A stretch of DNA of 13,577 nucleotides from positions 1 through 13,577 of the forward strand of contig JBAZMT010000022.1 in the NCBI GenBank assembly GCA_041649615.1. Direction: 5' to 3'. A program made the position numbers and the translations under genes. Shown here piece by piece: positions 1 to 6,832 of the stretch (position 1 is its first letter; each line of letters begins with the position of its first letter). The notes below the pieces were generated by a model. The model searched no databases and was not told the DNA's origin. It worked only from the letters and a program-made list of their open reading frames with translations. The stretch is from JALOAR01 sp041649615 (GTDB lineage Bacteria; Patescibacteriota; Minisyncoccia; UBA6257; Colwellbacteraceae).

Positions 1-416
<416 letters not shown>

Positions 417-597
417 AAGTTGGAATAAATATTCTCGTAGACTACCGCTCACATAGAAATGTTCCGCGGGAGTCCGCGCGATATTTATATCCGACCCTGA
501 ATAAACATTGGACAACTAAAAAAGTTCCTAAATAAACTTTAAACTCTCATTTTGGTTTTGCTATTAAATTGTAGAGACCTGGAGCCCTTTACAGGTA
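417..597 (-). other. 16S rRNA precursor leader
   Basis: This is the stretch between the inferred rRNA start (about 597) and the mature 16S 5' end. It has no credible coding region. On the minus strand it holds a small hairpin, CGCGG-ACTC-CCGCG (465-478), and two similar 16-nt segments (493-508 and 524-539, 12 of 16 identical) built around GTTTATT(T/C)AGG. A weak -10-like TACAAT lies at 568-573 without a convincing -35. The matching half of any RNase III processing stem would lie downstream of 16S, outside the window. Confidence 0.6.
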
Positions 598-603
598 CCG
601 TTA

Positions 604-632
604 ATAGTAGGAGTCCGTTCCTGCCTTGTCAA
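604..632 (-). promoter_or_regulatory. Promoter of the rRNA operon
   Basis: On the minus strand there is a consensus -35 box TTGACA (627-632), a 17-bp spacer and a -10 box TACTAT (604-609). The predicted start is near 596-597, about 180 nt before mature 16S. This is the best sigma-70-type promoter upstream of 16S and has the strength expected for rRNA. Its -35 box coincides with that of the rightward rpmE promoter on the other strand. Confidence 0.8.
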
Positions 633-655
633 CCGCTTAAAACCTGTGTTATGCT
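626..655 (+). promoter_or_regulatory. Promoter of rpmE-prfA, probably leaderless
   Basis: The -35 is TTGTCA (626-631), the spacer is 18 bp, and the -10 is TATGCT (650-655), preceded by an extended -10 TGT (647-649). A start seven or eight bases after the -10 falls at 662-664, which is the rpmE ATG itself. The transcript would therefore have no 5' leader. The -35 overlaps the rRNA -35 on the opposite strand because TTGTCAA and its complement TTGACAA are nearly identical. Confidence 0.65.
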
Positions 656-663
656 CGGCTTTA

Positions 664-996
664 ATGAAGTCCGGAATACATCCCGAATACCACGAGAACG
701 CGACCATTACCTGCGTCTGCGGGAACGTCCTGAGGCTCGGTTCCACCAAAGAAAAAATGGAGGTGGAAATTTGCAGTAAGTGCCATCCTTTTTATACGGG
801 TGCCGAAAAGCTTATAGACACGGCTGGAAGAGTTGAAAAATTCAAGGCAAGAAGGGCAAAAGGAGAGGCTACGCCCAAGAAAGAAAAGAAAGTGAGAATA
901 AAGAAAGTTTCCGCCGTGAAGACCGTGGTTAAATCTGCCAGCCGGCGGACTCCCGCTAAGAAAACTTCTGCTGTAAAAAAGACTGTAAAGAAGTAA
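664..996 (+). CDS. rpmE: Ribosomal protein bL31 with a long basic tail
   Basis: Protein bL31 of the large ribosomal subunit, 110 residues from the ATG at 664. The N-terminal ~60 residues are a standard bL31: MKSGIHPEY, the CVC pair (C17, C19), the CSKC pair (C37, C40) and HPFYTG, followed by DTAGRVEKF. The four cysteines mark the zinc-binding form. From about residue 61 there is an unusual ~50-residue tail almost entirely of K, R, A, S, T and V, as in nucleic-acid-binding tails; typical bL31 is 65-90 residues. An in-frame GTG at 646 would add six residues but lies inside the promoter and lacks homology support, so the ATG is preferred. No Shine-Dalgarno is present; the promoter position suggests a leaderless message. 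It is followed after 13 bp by prfA, with which it is presumably co-transcribed. Confidence 0.93.
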   Translation: MKSGIHPEYHENATITCVCGNVLRLGSTKEKMEVEICSKCHPFYTGAEKLIDTAGRVEKFKARRAKGEATPKKEKKVRIKKVSAVKTVVKSASRRTPAKKTSAVKKTVKK

Positions 997-1009
997 ACTC
1001 GCGTTCTTA

Positions 1010-1747
1010 ATGAATAAAGTAATCTTGGAAGTGCGCGCCGGAACGGGCGGAGACGAAGCCTCAATTTTCGCCTCCGATTTGGTTCGGATGTATCAAAGAT
1101 TCGCGGAATTGCGCGGATGGAAATTCAGCATACTTGATTCAAGCGAGAGTTCGCTCGGCGGAATAAAGACTTTGATCGCGCAAATTGTGGCTCCTTCTGG
1201 CGAAAACATTTACGAGCTTTTAAAACAAGAATCGGGGGTACATCGCGTGCAACGCGTTCCCGCGACCGAAAAATCCGGCCGGGTGCATACTTCAACCGCA
1301 TCGGTCGCGATAATGCCCGAGGTGGAAGAAAAACAAGTCAATATCAATCCGCATGATTTGGAAATAACGATGTTCCGGTCTTCCGGTCCCGGCGGACAAA
1401 ACGTGAATAAGGTTGAAACGGCCGTCCGAATATTGCACAAACCGACCGGTATCGTTGTGGCAAGCCAAGTTGAAAGAAGCCAGACGTCAAACAAAGAACG
1501 CGCGATGGCGATACTCAGAGCAAAGCTTTATGAAAATCAGGTACAGGAAGAACAGGTCAGGTTAGGAAAACTTCGCCGCGATCAAATCGGTTCTGGCGAG
1601 AGGGCGGAAAAAATAAGAACTTATAATTTTCCCGATGACCGGATTACCGACCATAGAATTGGAAAGAAGTGGCATAATATAGAGAAAATTTTAGAAGGAG
1701 ATATGGAGCCGATTGTGAAAGCTTTTAGAAAAGTAGAGAATCAATAA
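1010..1747 (+). CDS. prfA: Peptide chain release factor 1, lacking N-terminal domain 1
   Basis: Class I release factor that reads stop codons in the ribosomal A site and triggers peptide release. The 245 residues align with the part of RF1 starting at the LEVRAGTGGDEA segment (residues 6-16). The stop-codon-reading motif PAT (84-86) assigns it to RF1 (UAA and UAG), not RF2, which has SPF. The peptidyl-hydrolase motif GGQ is at 128-130 in SSGPGGQNVN, and RTYNFPDDRITDHR is at 203-216. Typical RF1 is about 360 residues; here the whole N-terminal helical domain is absent. There is no hidden upstream part: an in-frame stop lies at 986-988, and rpmE ends only 13 bp before the ATG. Three other genes here end in TGA, so RF2 must be encoded elsewhere. 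PrfH-type rescue factors also lack domain 1, but the PAT motif argues for RF1. No Shine-Dalgarno is seen. Confidence 0.9.
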   Translation: MNKVILEVRAGTGGDEASIFASDLVRMYQRFAELRGWKFSILDSSESSLGGIKTLIAQIVAPSGENIYELLKQESGVHRVQRVPATEKSGRVHTSTASVAIMPEVEEKQVNINPHDLEITMFRSSGPGGQNVNKVETAVRILHKPTGIVVASQVERSQTSNKERAMAILRAKLYENQVQEEQVRLGKLRRDQIGSGERAEKIRTYNFPDDRITDHRIGKKWHNIEKILEGDMEPIVKAFRKVENQ

Positions 1748-1769
1748 AACCGCGCTTAGCGCGGTTTTT
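1746..1769. terminator. Bidirectional intrinsic terminator between convergent genes
   Basis: A perfect hairpin with CCGCGC (1750-1755), loop TTA and GCGCGG (1759-1764) is flanked by AAAA on the left and TTTTT on the right. It therefore gives a GC stem plus U-tract in both directions. It overlaps the prfA stop codon on one side and the stop codon of the pilin-like gene on the other, and would end both the rpmE-prfA and the rplY operon transcripts. Confidence 0.92.
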
Positions 1770-2421
1770 ATAATCCTAAGGCATTGGCCCATAATGATAG
1801 ATCGCTTCCGATTTCATACCGGTTCGGATCACTTCCTCCGTCTTTTTCGGCGTCTTTCCTGTGACTCTCTGACTCAAGAAGAGAAGTCAAAACATAACCT
1901 GCGTCACCGTATACGTAAGCGAAGAAAAGATTGCCTGCTGCTAAATTTTTGGGATCGGTGGGAAGTTCGTTAAACGGCGAGCCTCCCGGTAAGGCGTTCA
2001 AACTTATCGGCAGCCATCCCGTACCATCCGTTTTTTTAAGATTTTCCGCTGAAACGCAATGATATGACCAACCAACAGATAAGTTTGGTAAAAGAGAAGT
2101 TAAACTGTTGCAAGTGGAAGAAGAATCAGAGAGGGAAATATAAACCTTATTTTTTTCTCCTTTGTATCCGCCAACAACGGAATTAAATTGAAAAGTTATT
2201 CCTTCGGCTAAACTGTTTAATTCTCCGATCCTTTTTGCGTCCCTTCCTTCCGCTAAAATTTCTCCCGGATTTAAAACTAATACTACTGTTCCCGCCAAAA
2301 CGGAGAGAATGGCCAAAACAATAAGAAGCTCAATGAGGGTGAACCCCCCTAACTTTTTCTTTGCAAAATTTTGGAAAGTAAATCCTTTAGAAAATTCTTT
2401 AATAAATTTTGTGAATATCAT
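1768..2421 (-). CDS. Type IV pilin-like protein (prepilin with class III signal)
   Basis: A 217-residue prepilin or pseudopilin, predicted to be processed by prepilin peptidase and assembled into a type IV pilus or related filament. The signal is KKKLGG|FTLIELLIVLAIL: glycine at 26, phenylalanine at 27 as the mature N-terminus, glutamate at mature position 5 (E31), then a hydrophobic helix to about residue 50. The 26-residue basic leader is long for a class III signal. The rest is a soluble domain with two cysteines (C104, C122) that could form a disulfide, and a GNLFFAYVYGDAGYVLTSLLES segment (163-184) of the kind seen in pilin C-terminal beta sheets. Its ATG overlaps the preceding transglycosylase stop by one base (TAATG), so translation is probably coupled. 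No Shine-Dalgarno is seen. Major pilin or minor pseudopilin cannot be decided here. Confidence 0.85.
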   Translation of the reverse strand: MIFTKFIKEFSKGFTFQNFAKKKLGGFTLIELLIVLAILSVLAGTVVLVLNPGEILAEGRDAKRIGELNSLAEGITFQFNSVVGGYKGEKNKVYISLSDSSSTCNSLTSLLPNLSVGWSYHCVSAENLKKTDGTGWLPISLNALPGGSPFNELPTDPKNLAAGNLFFAYVYGDAGYVLTSLLESESHRKDAEKDGGSDPNRYEIGSDLSLWANALGL

Positions 2422-3923
2422 TATCGGCTAGCCTGACTGCTGTTTAATACCGCAATGTCCCCTTCAAATCCGGCGGCGCGATCAAGAACCGGTTCTCCGT
2501 AAGCAAAGCGATAGGTATACCAGCGATTACCGGCATAATATTTGGCCGCGGCACAGCGCTCGCGCAAGGTTTGTTCAGGCAAGACGTTTTTGTTGGCCGA
2601 ACCGTAATTTCTGCAATCGGCGGAATTGTAGGCGTCCTGGAGATAAAGAGAAGTGGCGACAAACGCGTCTCTATTATTCCAGGGGTTCGCGGGTTTTACT
2701 CCGGTGACTTGGGCGATTTTATCTTTGTATAAGACCCAAGTTGATGGAATGAATTGCGCCGGACCCATCGCTCCACCGTAAGCGCCGTCCGAAATTATCG
2801 GACAGGAAACCTTAATGTTGCCGGCCGCAAGTTCTTGCTGTAATCCCAATTCGGCGATGATCTGAAGAAATGCCGGAATATCGCGTGTGGGATGCATCGC
2901 CGTTTGATAATCGCACCTGCCGACGTTCTTGCCCAAAGCGGATTCTTGATCAAGAACGGCGAGGAGCAATGCCGCGCGAATGCCGGTTGCGCTTTCGGCA
3001 AATTTGGCGAGTCCGTAGGCTTCCTCAAAAGTCATTTCACCGCCGCCTACCATGTGATAAAGCCTGGCTCTGATTTCGGCGGCCGTTTTCTTAGTTTCGG
3101 TAAGAAGCTTTTGATATTCGGCTTCTTTTCCTTTAGTAACCGTCAAGACTTCATTTTTGTCTTTTTTGAGCGATTCAACGGCTTTTTTCTGCGATTCTTG
3201 ATAAGTTCTCAAACTTTCCGCGTCCGTTTTTTGAATACCCAACTGTTCTTTTTGTTCAACGTAATCCTCGCGCAGTCCCTGAAGCTCATGAAGCGCGTCT
3301 GAAAGAGAATTTTGGACGATGAGGATATTGTTTATGTTTCCGAAAAAGTCGGAAAGAGAGGGATTCGTAAGCAATATTTCAACGAGGTTTTGGTTTTCGT
3401 TTTTATCTATATCCCTCAAGGCGGCGGCGATTTTCGCTTTTTTTTGCTCCATTTCAGATTCGGTATCGCTTATTTTTTCCGTGGTGGCGCCTATTTCTCC
3501 GTCCAGTTTGGAAAGATTCAAGGTTATTGCCTTAACTTGAAGATTCATTTTATTTATCTGGGCGTTAAGACGATCTATTTCTTCTTTTAACGTAGATCCT
3601 TGCCGCTGATATCCTTGAACGGTTTTTTCGTATTCGGCGATTTTCGTCTCAAGGTCCGCGAGTTCTTTCTCAAGCGCGGCGCGCTCTTCGGGACTTTGTA
3701 CCGTTGTTTGAGCGTTTGAATCCAAAGTCGGGGCAAAGACCGAACCAAAACAAATCATTGCCAAAGCGCCGAAAATCGCCAACGGAAATTTGATGGCAAT
3801 TTTCGGAATATTTTTTTTATTTTCCGGAGACCAGGAAAGATTAATACGCGCTTTAACTTTGGCGTATGGATCTTTTCCTGATTTGTGAGTTATGTCTACT
3901 AAAACTTTCGGTTTTAGTCGCAT
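2421..3923 (-). CDS. Membrane-anchored coiled-coil protein with a lytic transglycosylase domain
   Basis: A 500-residue predicted murein hydrolase. Residues 1-40 are a basic, probably cytoplasmic segment; about 41-64 form a single membrane anchor or uncleaved signal; about 76-290 are a long charged coiled coil of the EnvC/PcsB kind; residues 295-500 are a lysozyme-like lytic transglycosylase domain. LAVLDQESALG carries the likely catalytic glutamate (E327), and GAYGGAMGPAQFIPSTW (380-396) is the MltB-type signature. Four cysteines (C337, C374, C437, C457) lie in this domain and could form disulfides outside the cell. The expected reaction is non-hydrolytic cleavage of MurNAc-GlcNAc bonds; the coiled coil suggests control by a partner complex, as for cell-division or pilus-associated hydrolases. 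It sits 9 bp after rplY and overlaps the pilin gene by one base, suggesting local wall opening for the pilus (inference). Confidence 0.85.
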   Translation of the reverse strand: MRLKPKVLVDITHKSGKDPYAKVKARINLSWSPENKKNIPKIAIKFPLAIFGALAMICFGSVFAPTLDSNAQTTVQSPEERAALEKELADLETKIAEYEKTVQGYQRQGSTLKEEIDRLNAQINKMNLQVKAITLNLSKLDGEIGATTEKISDTESEMEQKKAKIAAALRDIDKNENQNLVEILLTNPSLSDFFGNINNILIVQNSLSDALHELQGLREDYVEQKEQLGIQKTDAESLRTYQESQKKAVESLKKDKNEVLTVTKGKEAEYQKLLTETKKTAAEIRARLYHMVGGGEMTFEEAYGLAKFAESATGIRAALLLAVLDQESALGKNVGRCDYQTAMHPTRDIPAFLQIIAELGLQQELAAGNIKVSCPIISDGAYGGAMGPAQFIPSTWVLYKDKIAQVTGVKPANPWNNRDAFVATSLYLQDAYNSADCRNYGSANKNVLPEQTLRERCAAAKYYAGNRWYTYRFAYGEPVLDRAAGFEGDIAVLNSSQASR

Positions 3924-3932
3924 AGCTTAATT

Positions 3933-4586
3933 TTAAACCTTTTCCGCTTCGGTTTCACCCTCGGTAGCGGCTGCTTCAGCGCGCTTTGCTTCATCTTCGG
4001 TAACGATGTCTTCAACGGTTGCCGGCGCTTCTTCCACTTCTTCCTCAGGAGCAGAAACGGTGGCAATAACGGTATCGGGGTCGGTAACTATTTCGTAGTT
4101 TCCGGCAGAAGGAATGTCTTTGACGTAAATGCTCTGATCAAGTTCGGTAATGGCTCCGATGTCGATCTCAATTTCATGCGGAAGGTTCATGGGTAAAGCT
4201 TCCACTTCAATTTCATCCATTGATTTGATAAGAACTCCGCCGAGTTCTTTAACGGCTATAGATTCGCCCGAAAATATGAGCGGAACAGGAGCGGTGATTT
4301 TTTCGTCCATTCTCACTTTGAAAAAATCAACCGACATAAATTTGCCGGAAATGGCGTCCTTTTGATGATCGTGAATGAGAACGGGAAGAATCTCGTTTTC
4401 CACTTTAAGATTCACGATCGTGTTTTCGCCCGCTTCTTCAAGAACTTTGCCGAATTCTTTCGCAAGAATGGTAATGTGTTTGTTTCCGAATTGTTTCCCA
4501 TAAATCTCCGCGGGAATAAGACCTGTGGCGCGAAGCGCCTCCGGTTTTGTGGATGATTCCCTGATTTCTGCGTTTAGGTTTGGCAT
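3933..4586 (-). CDS. rplY: Ribosomal protein bL25 (general stress protein Ctc/TL5 type)
   Basis: A 217-residue two-domain bL25, the 5S-rRNA-binding protein of the large subunit. Residues 1-90 are the 5S-binding domain: the LRATGLIPAEIYG segment (18-30), where the family usually has the pattern R..G.IPAV.YG, and VLIHDHQKDAISGKFMSVDF (69-88). Residues 98-178 are the C-terminal TL5 beta domain, including LPHEIEIDI. From about 180 there is a strongly acidic Glu/Ala-rich tail. The ATG at 4586 directly precedes the conserved N-terminus. It is the first gene of a three-gene operon with a wall hydrolase and a pilin-like gene. Its own promoter lies in the 3' end of fba, and a short hairpin lies in its leader. 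No clear Shine-Dalgarno is present (only AAGAG at about -8). Confidence 0.94.
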   Translation of the reverse strand: MPNLNAEIRESSTKPEALRATGLIPAEIYGKQFGNKHITILAKEFGKVLEEAGENTIVNLKVENEILPVLIHDHQKDAISGKFMSVDFFKVRMDEKITAPVPLIFSGESIAVKELGGVLIKSMDEIEVEALPMNLPHEIEIDIGAITELDQSIYVKDIPSAGNYEIVTDPDTVIATVSAPEEEVEEAPATVEDIVTEDEAKRAEAAATEGETEAEKV

Positions 4587-4603
4587 AATTTGCTCTTATT
4601 TTG

Positions 4604-4618
4604 GCCGATTGACTCGGC
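4604..4618 (-). promoter_or_regulatory. Hairpin in the rplY leader
   Basis: Transcribed leftward, GCCGA-GTCAA-TCGGC forms a five-base-pair stem with a five-base loop within the ~39-nt leader predicted for rplY. No U-run follows in that direction, so it is not an rplY-side terminator. In the rightward direction it is followed by TTTT but no gene reads that way. A role in translation control or binding of the product bL25 is possible but unproven. Confidence 0.4.
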
Positions 4619-4631
4619 TTTTAGACACTGG

Positions 4632-4659
4632 ATTATACCAGCTTATTGAACAATTTCAA
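4632..4659 (-). promoter_or_regulatory. Promoter of the rplY operon inside the end of fba
   Basis: On the minus strand: -35 TTGAAA (4654-4659), a 16-bp spacer, extended -10 TGG (4638-4640) and a perfect -10 TATAAT (4632-4637). The predicted start is near 4625, giving a leader of about 39 nt. The -10 box contains the TAA stop codon of fba (4633-4635), so the two functions share bases. Confidence 0.75.
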
Positions 4660-5523
4660 TCTTTCAGAAACTATTGCTTCAACGGCTCTTTCGGCTGTGG
4701 GAAAAAGCTTGTAGGGGGCAACTTCGTCCGGATCGGTTTTGAGCGCAGCTTCCAATCCTCTCCTCCAAGCGAGCCTGATTTCGGTATTAATATGAATTAC
4801 CGATACGCCGGCGTATATCGCCTGAATGAAGTCTTCGTCCCGAAGTCCGGATCCGCCATGAAGAACGATGGGCGCGGGAGTGGCTTTCTTGATTGCTCTG
4901 ATGCGGGCGAGGTCAATGCGCGGATTGGGGCTGTGCTTTAAGATTCCGTGGATATTTCCGATAGCCGGGGCGATAAGATCAACTCCCGTGGAGTCAACGA
5001 ATTCCTTGGCTTCTTCGGGCGAAGTCAAAGCTTCGGGAACTAATTCCGCATCCATGGGAAAATCTTCCAACAATTTGGATGCGCCGCCGATATGGCTTAT
5101 TTCCCCTTCAATTACAAATTCGGGATTAATGGATTTCGCAAGATGCACTGCTTCGCGGGTCATGCTTAAGTTCTCTTCAAATGGAAGAGAAGAGGCGTCA
5201 AACACGGCGGAATCGTAGCCGGATTCAACCATTTCTTTCAGTTTCTCAAGCGAATGAATATGATCTCCGTTTAAGAAAACTTGAGCGCCGCCCGATTTGA
5301 GTCCGGCGGCAATGGCAACGGCGAGTTTATTCCCGAGATAACCCGCTTCTCCTTCCGAGTTCCCTAGAAAAACAGGAAGATTCAGGTGATACTTTTTTGA
5401 AACTTCATTCGCCGCGATTATTATCCCTCTCGCTCCCGCAACGTCTGAAAAATTAAAGTGGCCGATGGCCACGCGTTTGTCTTCGGCTTCCTTTATAAAA
5501 CGATATAAGAGAGGAGATTTCAT
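4633..5523 (-). CDS. fba: Class II (metal-dependent) fructose-bisphosphate aldolase family
   Basis: A 296-residue class II aldolase, expected to split fructose 1,6-bisphosphate (or make it) into two triose phosphates, and often able to use sedoheptulose 1,7-bisphosphate. Visible motifs are VAIGHFNFSD near the N-terminus (18-27), NGDHIHS with the likely catalytic aspartate D87 and metal ligand H88, EGEISHIGG (139-147), PAIGNIHG with metal ligand H192, VLHGGSGL with metal ligand H222 and the phosphate loop GGSG, and HINTE (244-248). Length is normal for the short class II form. Substrate cannot be fixed from sequence: tagatose-bisphosphate aldolases share the fold. It closes the long sugar-phosphate gene run, 72 bp after the unknown 410-residue protein, and could have an AT-rich promoter in that gap (TATAAA at about 5540-5545 on the minus strand, weak). 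Confidence 0.9.
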   Translation of the reverse strand: MKSPLLYRFIKEAEDKRVAIGHFNFSDVAGARGIIIAANEVSKKYHLNLPVFLGNSEGEAGYLGNKLAVAIAAGLKSGGAQVFLNGDHIHSLEKLKEMVESGYDSAVFDASSLPFEENLSMTREAVHLAKSINPEFVIEGEISHIGGASKLLEDFPMDAELVPEALTSPEEAKEFVDSTGVDLIAPAIGNIHGILKHSPNPRIDLARIRAIKKATPAPIVLHGGSGLRDEDFIQAIYAGVSVIHINTEIRLAWRRGLEAALKTDPDEVAPYKLFPTAERAVEAIVSERLKLFNKLV

Positions 5524-5547
5524 TAGTTAGTTCTTAATTTATAATTA

Positions 5548-5579
5548 TCAATTTTTAATTAATGGAAATTAAAAATTGA
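5548..5579. repeat. AT-rich perfect inverted repeat
   Basis: TCAATTTTTAATT (5548-5560), loop AATGGA, and its exact complement AATTAAAAATTGA (5567-5579) form a 13-bp perfect stem of almost only A and T. It fills most of the 72-bp gap between the unknown gene and fba. The flanks (AATTTATAATTATC, GAAAATTAAAG) repeat the same AATT/AAAATT words. No GC core or U-tract of a standard terminator is present. Confidence 0.7.
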
Positions 5580-5595
5580 AAATTAAAGATTATTC

Positions 5596-6828
5596 TTAGA
5601 TTTCAAACCATCCCTTAAGAAGATAATTCGTCATCATTTCTTCCATTTTCTCTTCTCCGGCATATTCAGAGAATATTTTGTTCCAAAAAGCTTCTTGGTA
5701 ATGATAGAGGTATTTGATCATCTCTTTGTGCTTCACGAGAGACATGACCGTATCAACGAGGTTAAAGCTCACAAGTACGTCTATTCCCGTATTGGTTCTG
5801 AAGTCTTCTCCCACCCAGTTCATTCCCCGCCAAAAAGACATGTCTATAGGGAGCGAATCAAGCATAAGCTCCGCTTTCTCCCAATGCAGAGCTTCGGGAT
5901 TTATGTGCGGTTCAAAAAGTCTCCAGTCATGTTCGTCGTCTTTGGCGAAATATCGCGGGATAACCATCCATTTGGCTTTTTCTCCTTCCGGAAGTCTTTC
6001 ATCTATGGCATCTCCGCGCAAAAGCGAGATTAAATTCGCAGAAAAGTTTTCCGGTTCGGTAATGATGTTTTTTATGAGACCCGAATAAAATCCCATTTCG
6101 TTAAAATAATGAAGAATGAGACTGAATTCGCGGAGAATTTCGCCGGAGATGCCTAACTCTACGGGCAGCGTGAATATAAGACCGATTTCTTTCAGGTGGC
6201 TAACATTATGATATTTTTTCTTTACAAAACCGTTCGGGCTCCCGAGCCAGCGGGGACTTATGGCTTTTACTTCAATGTCTCTTTCTTCAAAATCGTTCGG
6301 CGTAAGCGATTCGTATTGCTTAAAGAAAGTTCCGTTTAAAAATTCCGATCCTTCTATGAAGCGCAAAGAAGCGTATATTTCAAAAATATCTTCTTTCGCA
6401 AGCAGGTCCGAAACGTTGCCGTAGCCCAAAGCTTCCATTACTTTCCGCGGTGGTTCGTTTTCTATGAATCTGCGCGCGACGTCAATTTTCATGAATAATC
6501 CCTTACGGGGATTTGCCACCGTTTTGGCTTTCAAAAGCAATTGATTGCAATGTTCGGATGAAACGGGAGAAGGGCGGCCGAGAAGTTTATAAAGTTCGCT
6601 GTCATCGGCTTCTATTTTGGAAATAAGAGCATCATATACTTCTTTGGCTTCAACGTTTCGTCCCAAATTGAGCGTGTCCAATCGGCTTCTAATAAGTTCT
6701 TCGTTCTCTTCCATTATTTTTTTAAGAATGCCGGAAACGCCAAACGAAGCGTTCATTTTACGCTCAAGATTAAGAATGGTGTCTTTGTCCGTTCGGAGGA
6801 TTTTTGCCGCTTTTTCGAATGGTTCCAT
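5596..6828 (-). CDS. Conserved-looking protein of unknown function in the sugar-phosphate operon
   Basis: A 410-residue protein that I do not recognise. It has no signal peptide, no membrane segment and no Cys-rich site, so it should be cytoplasmic. The N-terminal ~130 residues are charged and helical (KAAKILRTDKDTILNLERKM at 6-25). The middle holds an EVYDALISKIEADDSELYKLLGRP region. The second half is rich in Trp, Tyr, Phe and His: PRWLGSP (191-197), KKYHNVSHLKEIG (204-216), VIPRYFAKDDEHDWRLFEPH (288-307), NPEALHWEKAELML (309-322) and DMSFWRGMNWVGEDF (329-343). Such clustered aromatics and histidines suggest a real, constrained fold. It starts only four bases after pfkB ends and belongs to the same transcript as tkt, rpe, rpiB and gap, which points to a role in sugar-phosphate metabolism or its control (inference from context only). 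Composition matches its neighbours. No Shine-Dalgarno is seen. Confidence 0.85.
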   Translation of the reverse strand: MEPFEKAAKILRTDKDTILNLERKMNASFGVSGILKKIMEENEELIRSRLDTLNLGRNVEAKEVYDALISKIEADDSELYKLLGRPSPVSSEHCNQLLLKAKTVANPRKGLFMKIDVARRFIENEPPRKVMEALGYGNVSDLLAKEDIFEIYASLRFIEGSEFLNGTFFKQYESLTPNDFEERDIEVKAISPRWLGSPNGFVKKKYHNVSHLKEIGLIFTLPVELGISGEILREFSLILHYFNEMGFYSGLIKNIITEPENFSANLISLLRGDAIDERLPEGEKAKWMVIPRYFAKDDEHDWRLFEPHINPEALHWEKAELMLDSLPIDMSFWRGMNWVGEDFRTNTGIDVLVSFNLVDTVMSLVKHKEMIKYLYHYQEAFWNKIFSEYAGEEKMEEMMTNYLLKGWFEI

Positions 6829-6832
6829 ATTC

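Noticed and set aside
568..596. Second rRNA promoter with -10 TACAAT
   Set aside because: The -10 is good, but no hexamer resembling TTGACA lies at 15-19 bp, so it is not called.
646..663. GTG start at 646 for bL31
   Set aside because: The extra six residues lie over the -10 box and are not part of the conserved bL31 N-terminus (MKxGIHP), so the ATG at 664 is preferred.
552..779. Rightward ORF of 75 codons across the promoter region
   Set aside because: It spans both promoters and the start of rpmE in another frame, shows no protein family features, and is a chance ORF.
997..1010. Frameshift that would join a missing RF1 domain 1 to prfA
   Set aside because: The preceding frame encodes a coherent bL31 with a basic tail, not acidic RF1 helices, and there is no room for about 100 codons.
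2892..3302. Rightward 136-codon ORF opposite the lytic transglycosylase
   Set aside because: It is antisense to a well-supported coding region and has low-complexity FFF/RF composition.
4604..4622. Rightward intrinsic terminator (GCCGA hairpin followed by TTTT)
   Set aside because: No rightward gene enters it, and the stem is only five base pairs; it is better read as a leader hairpin of rplY.
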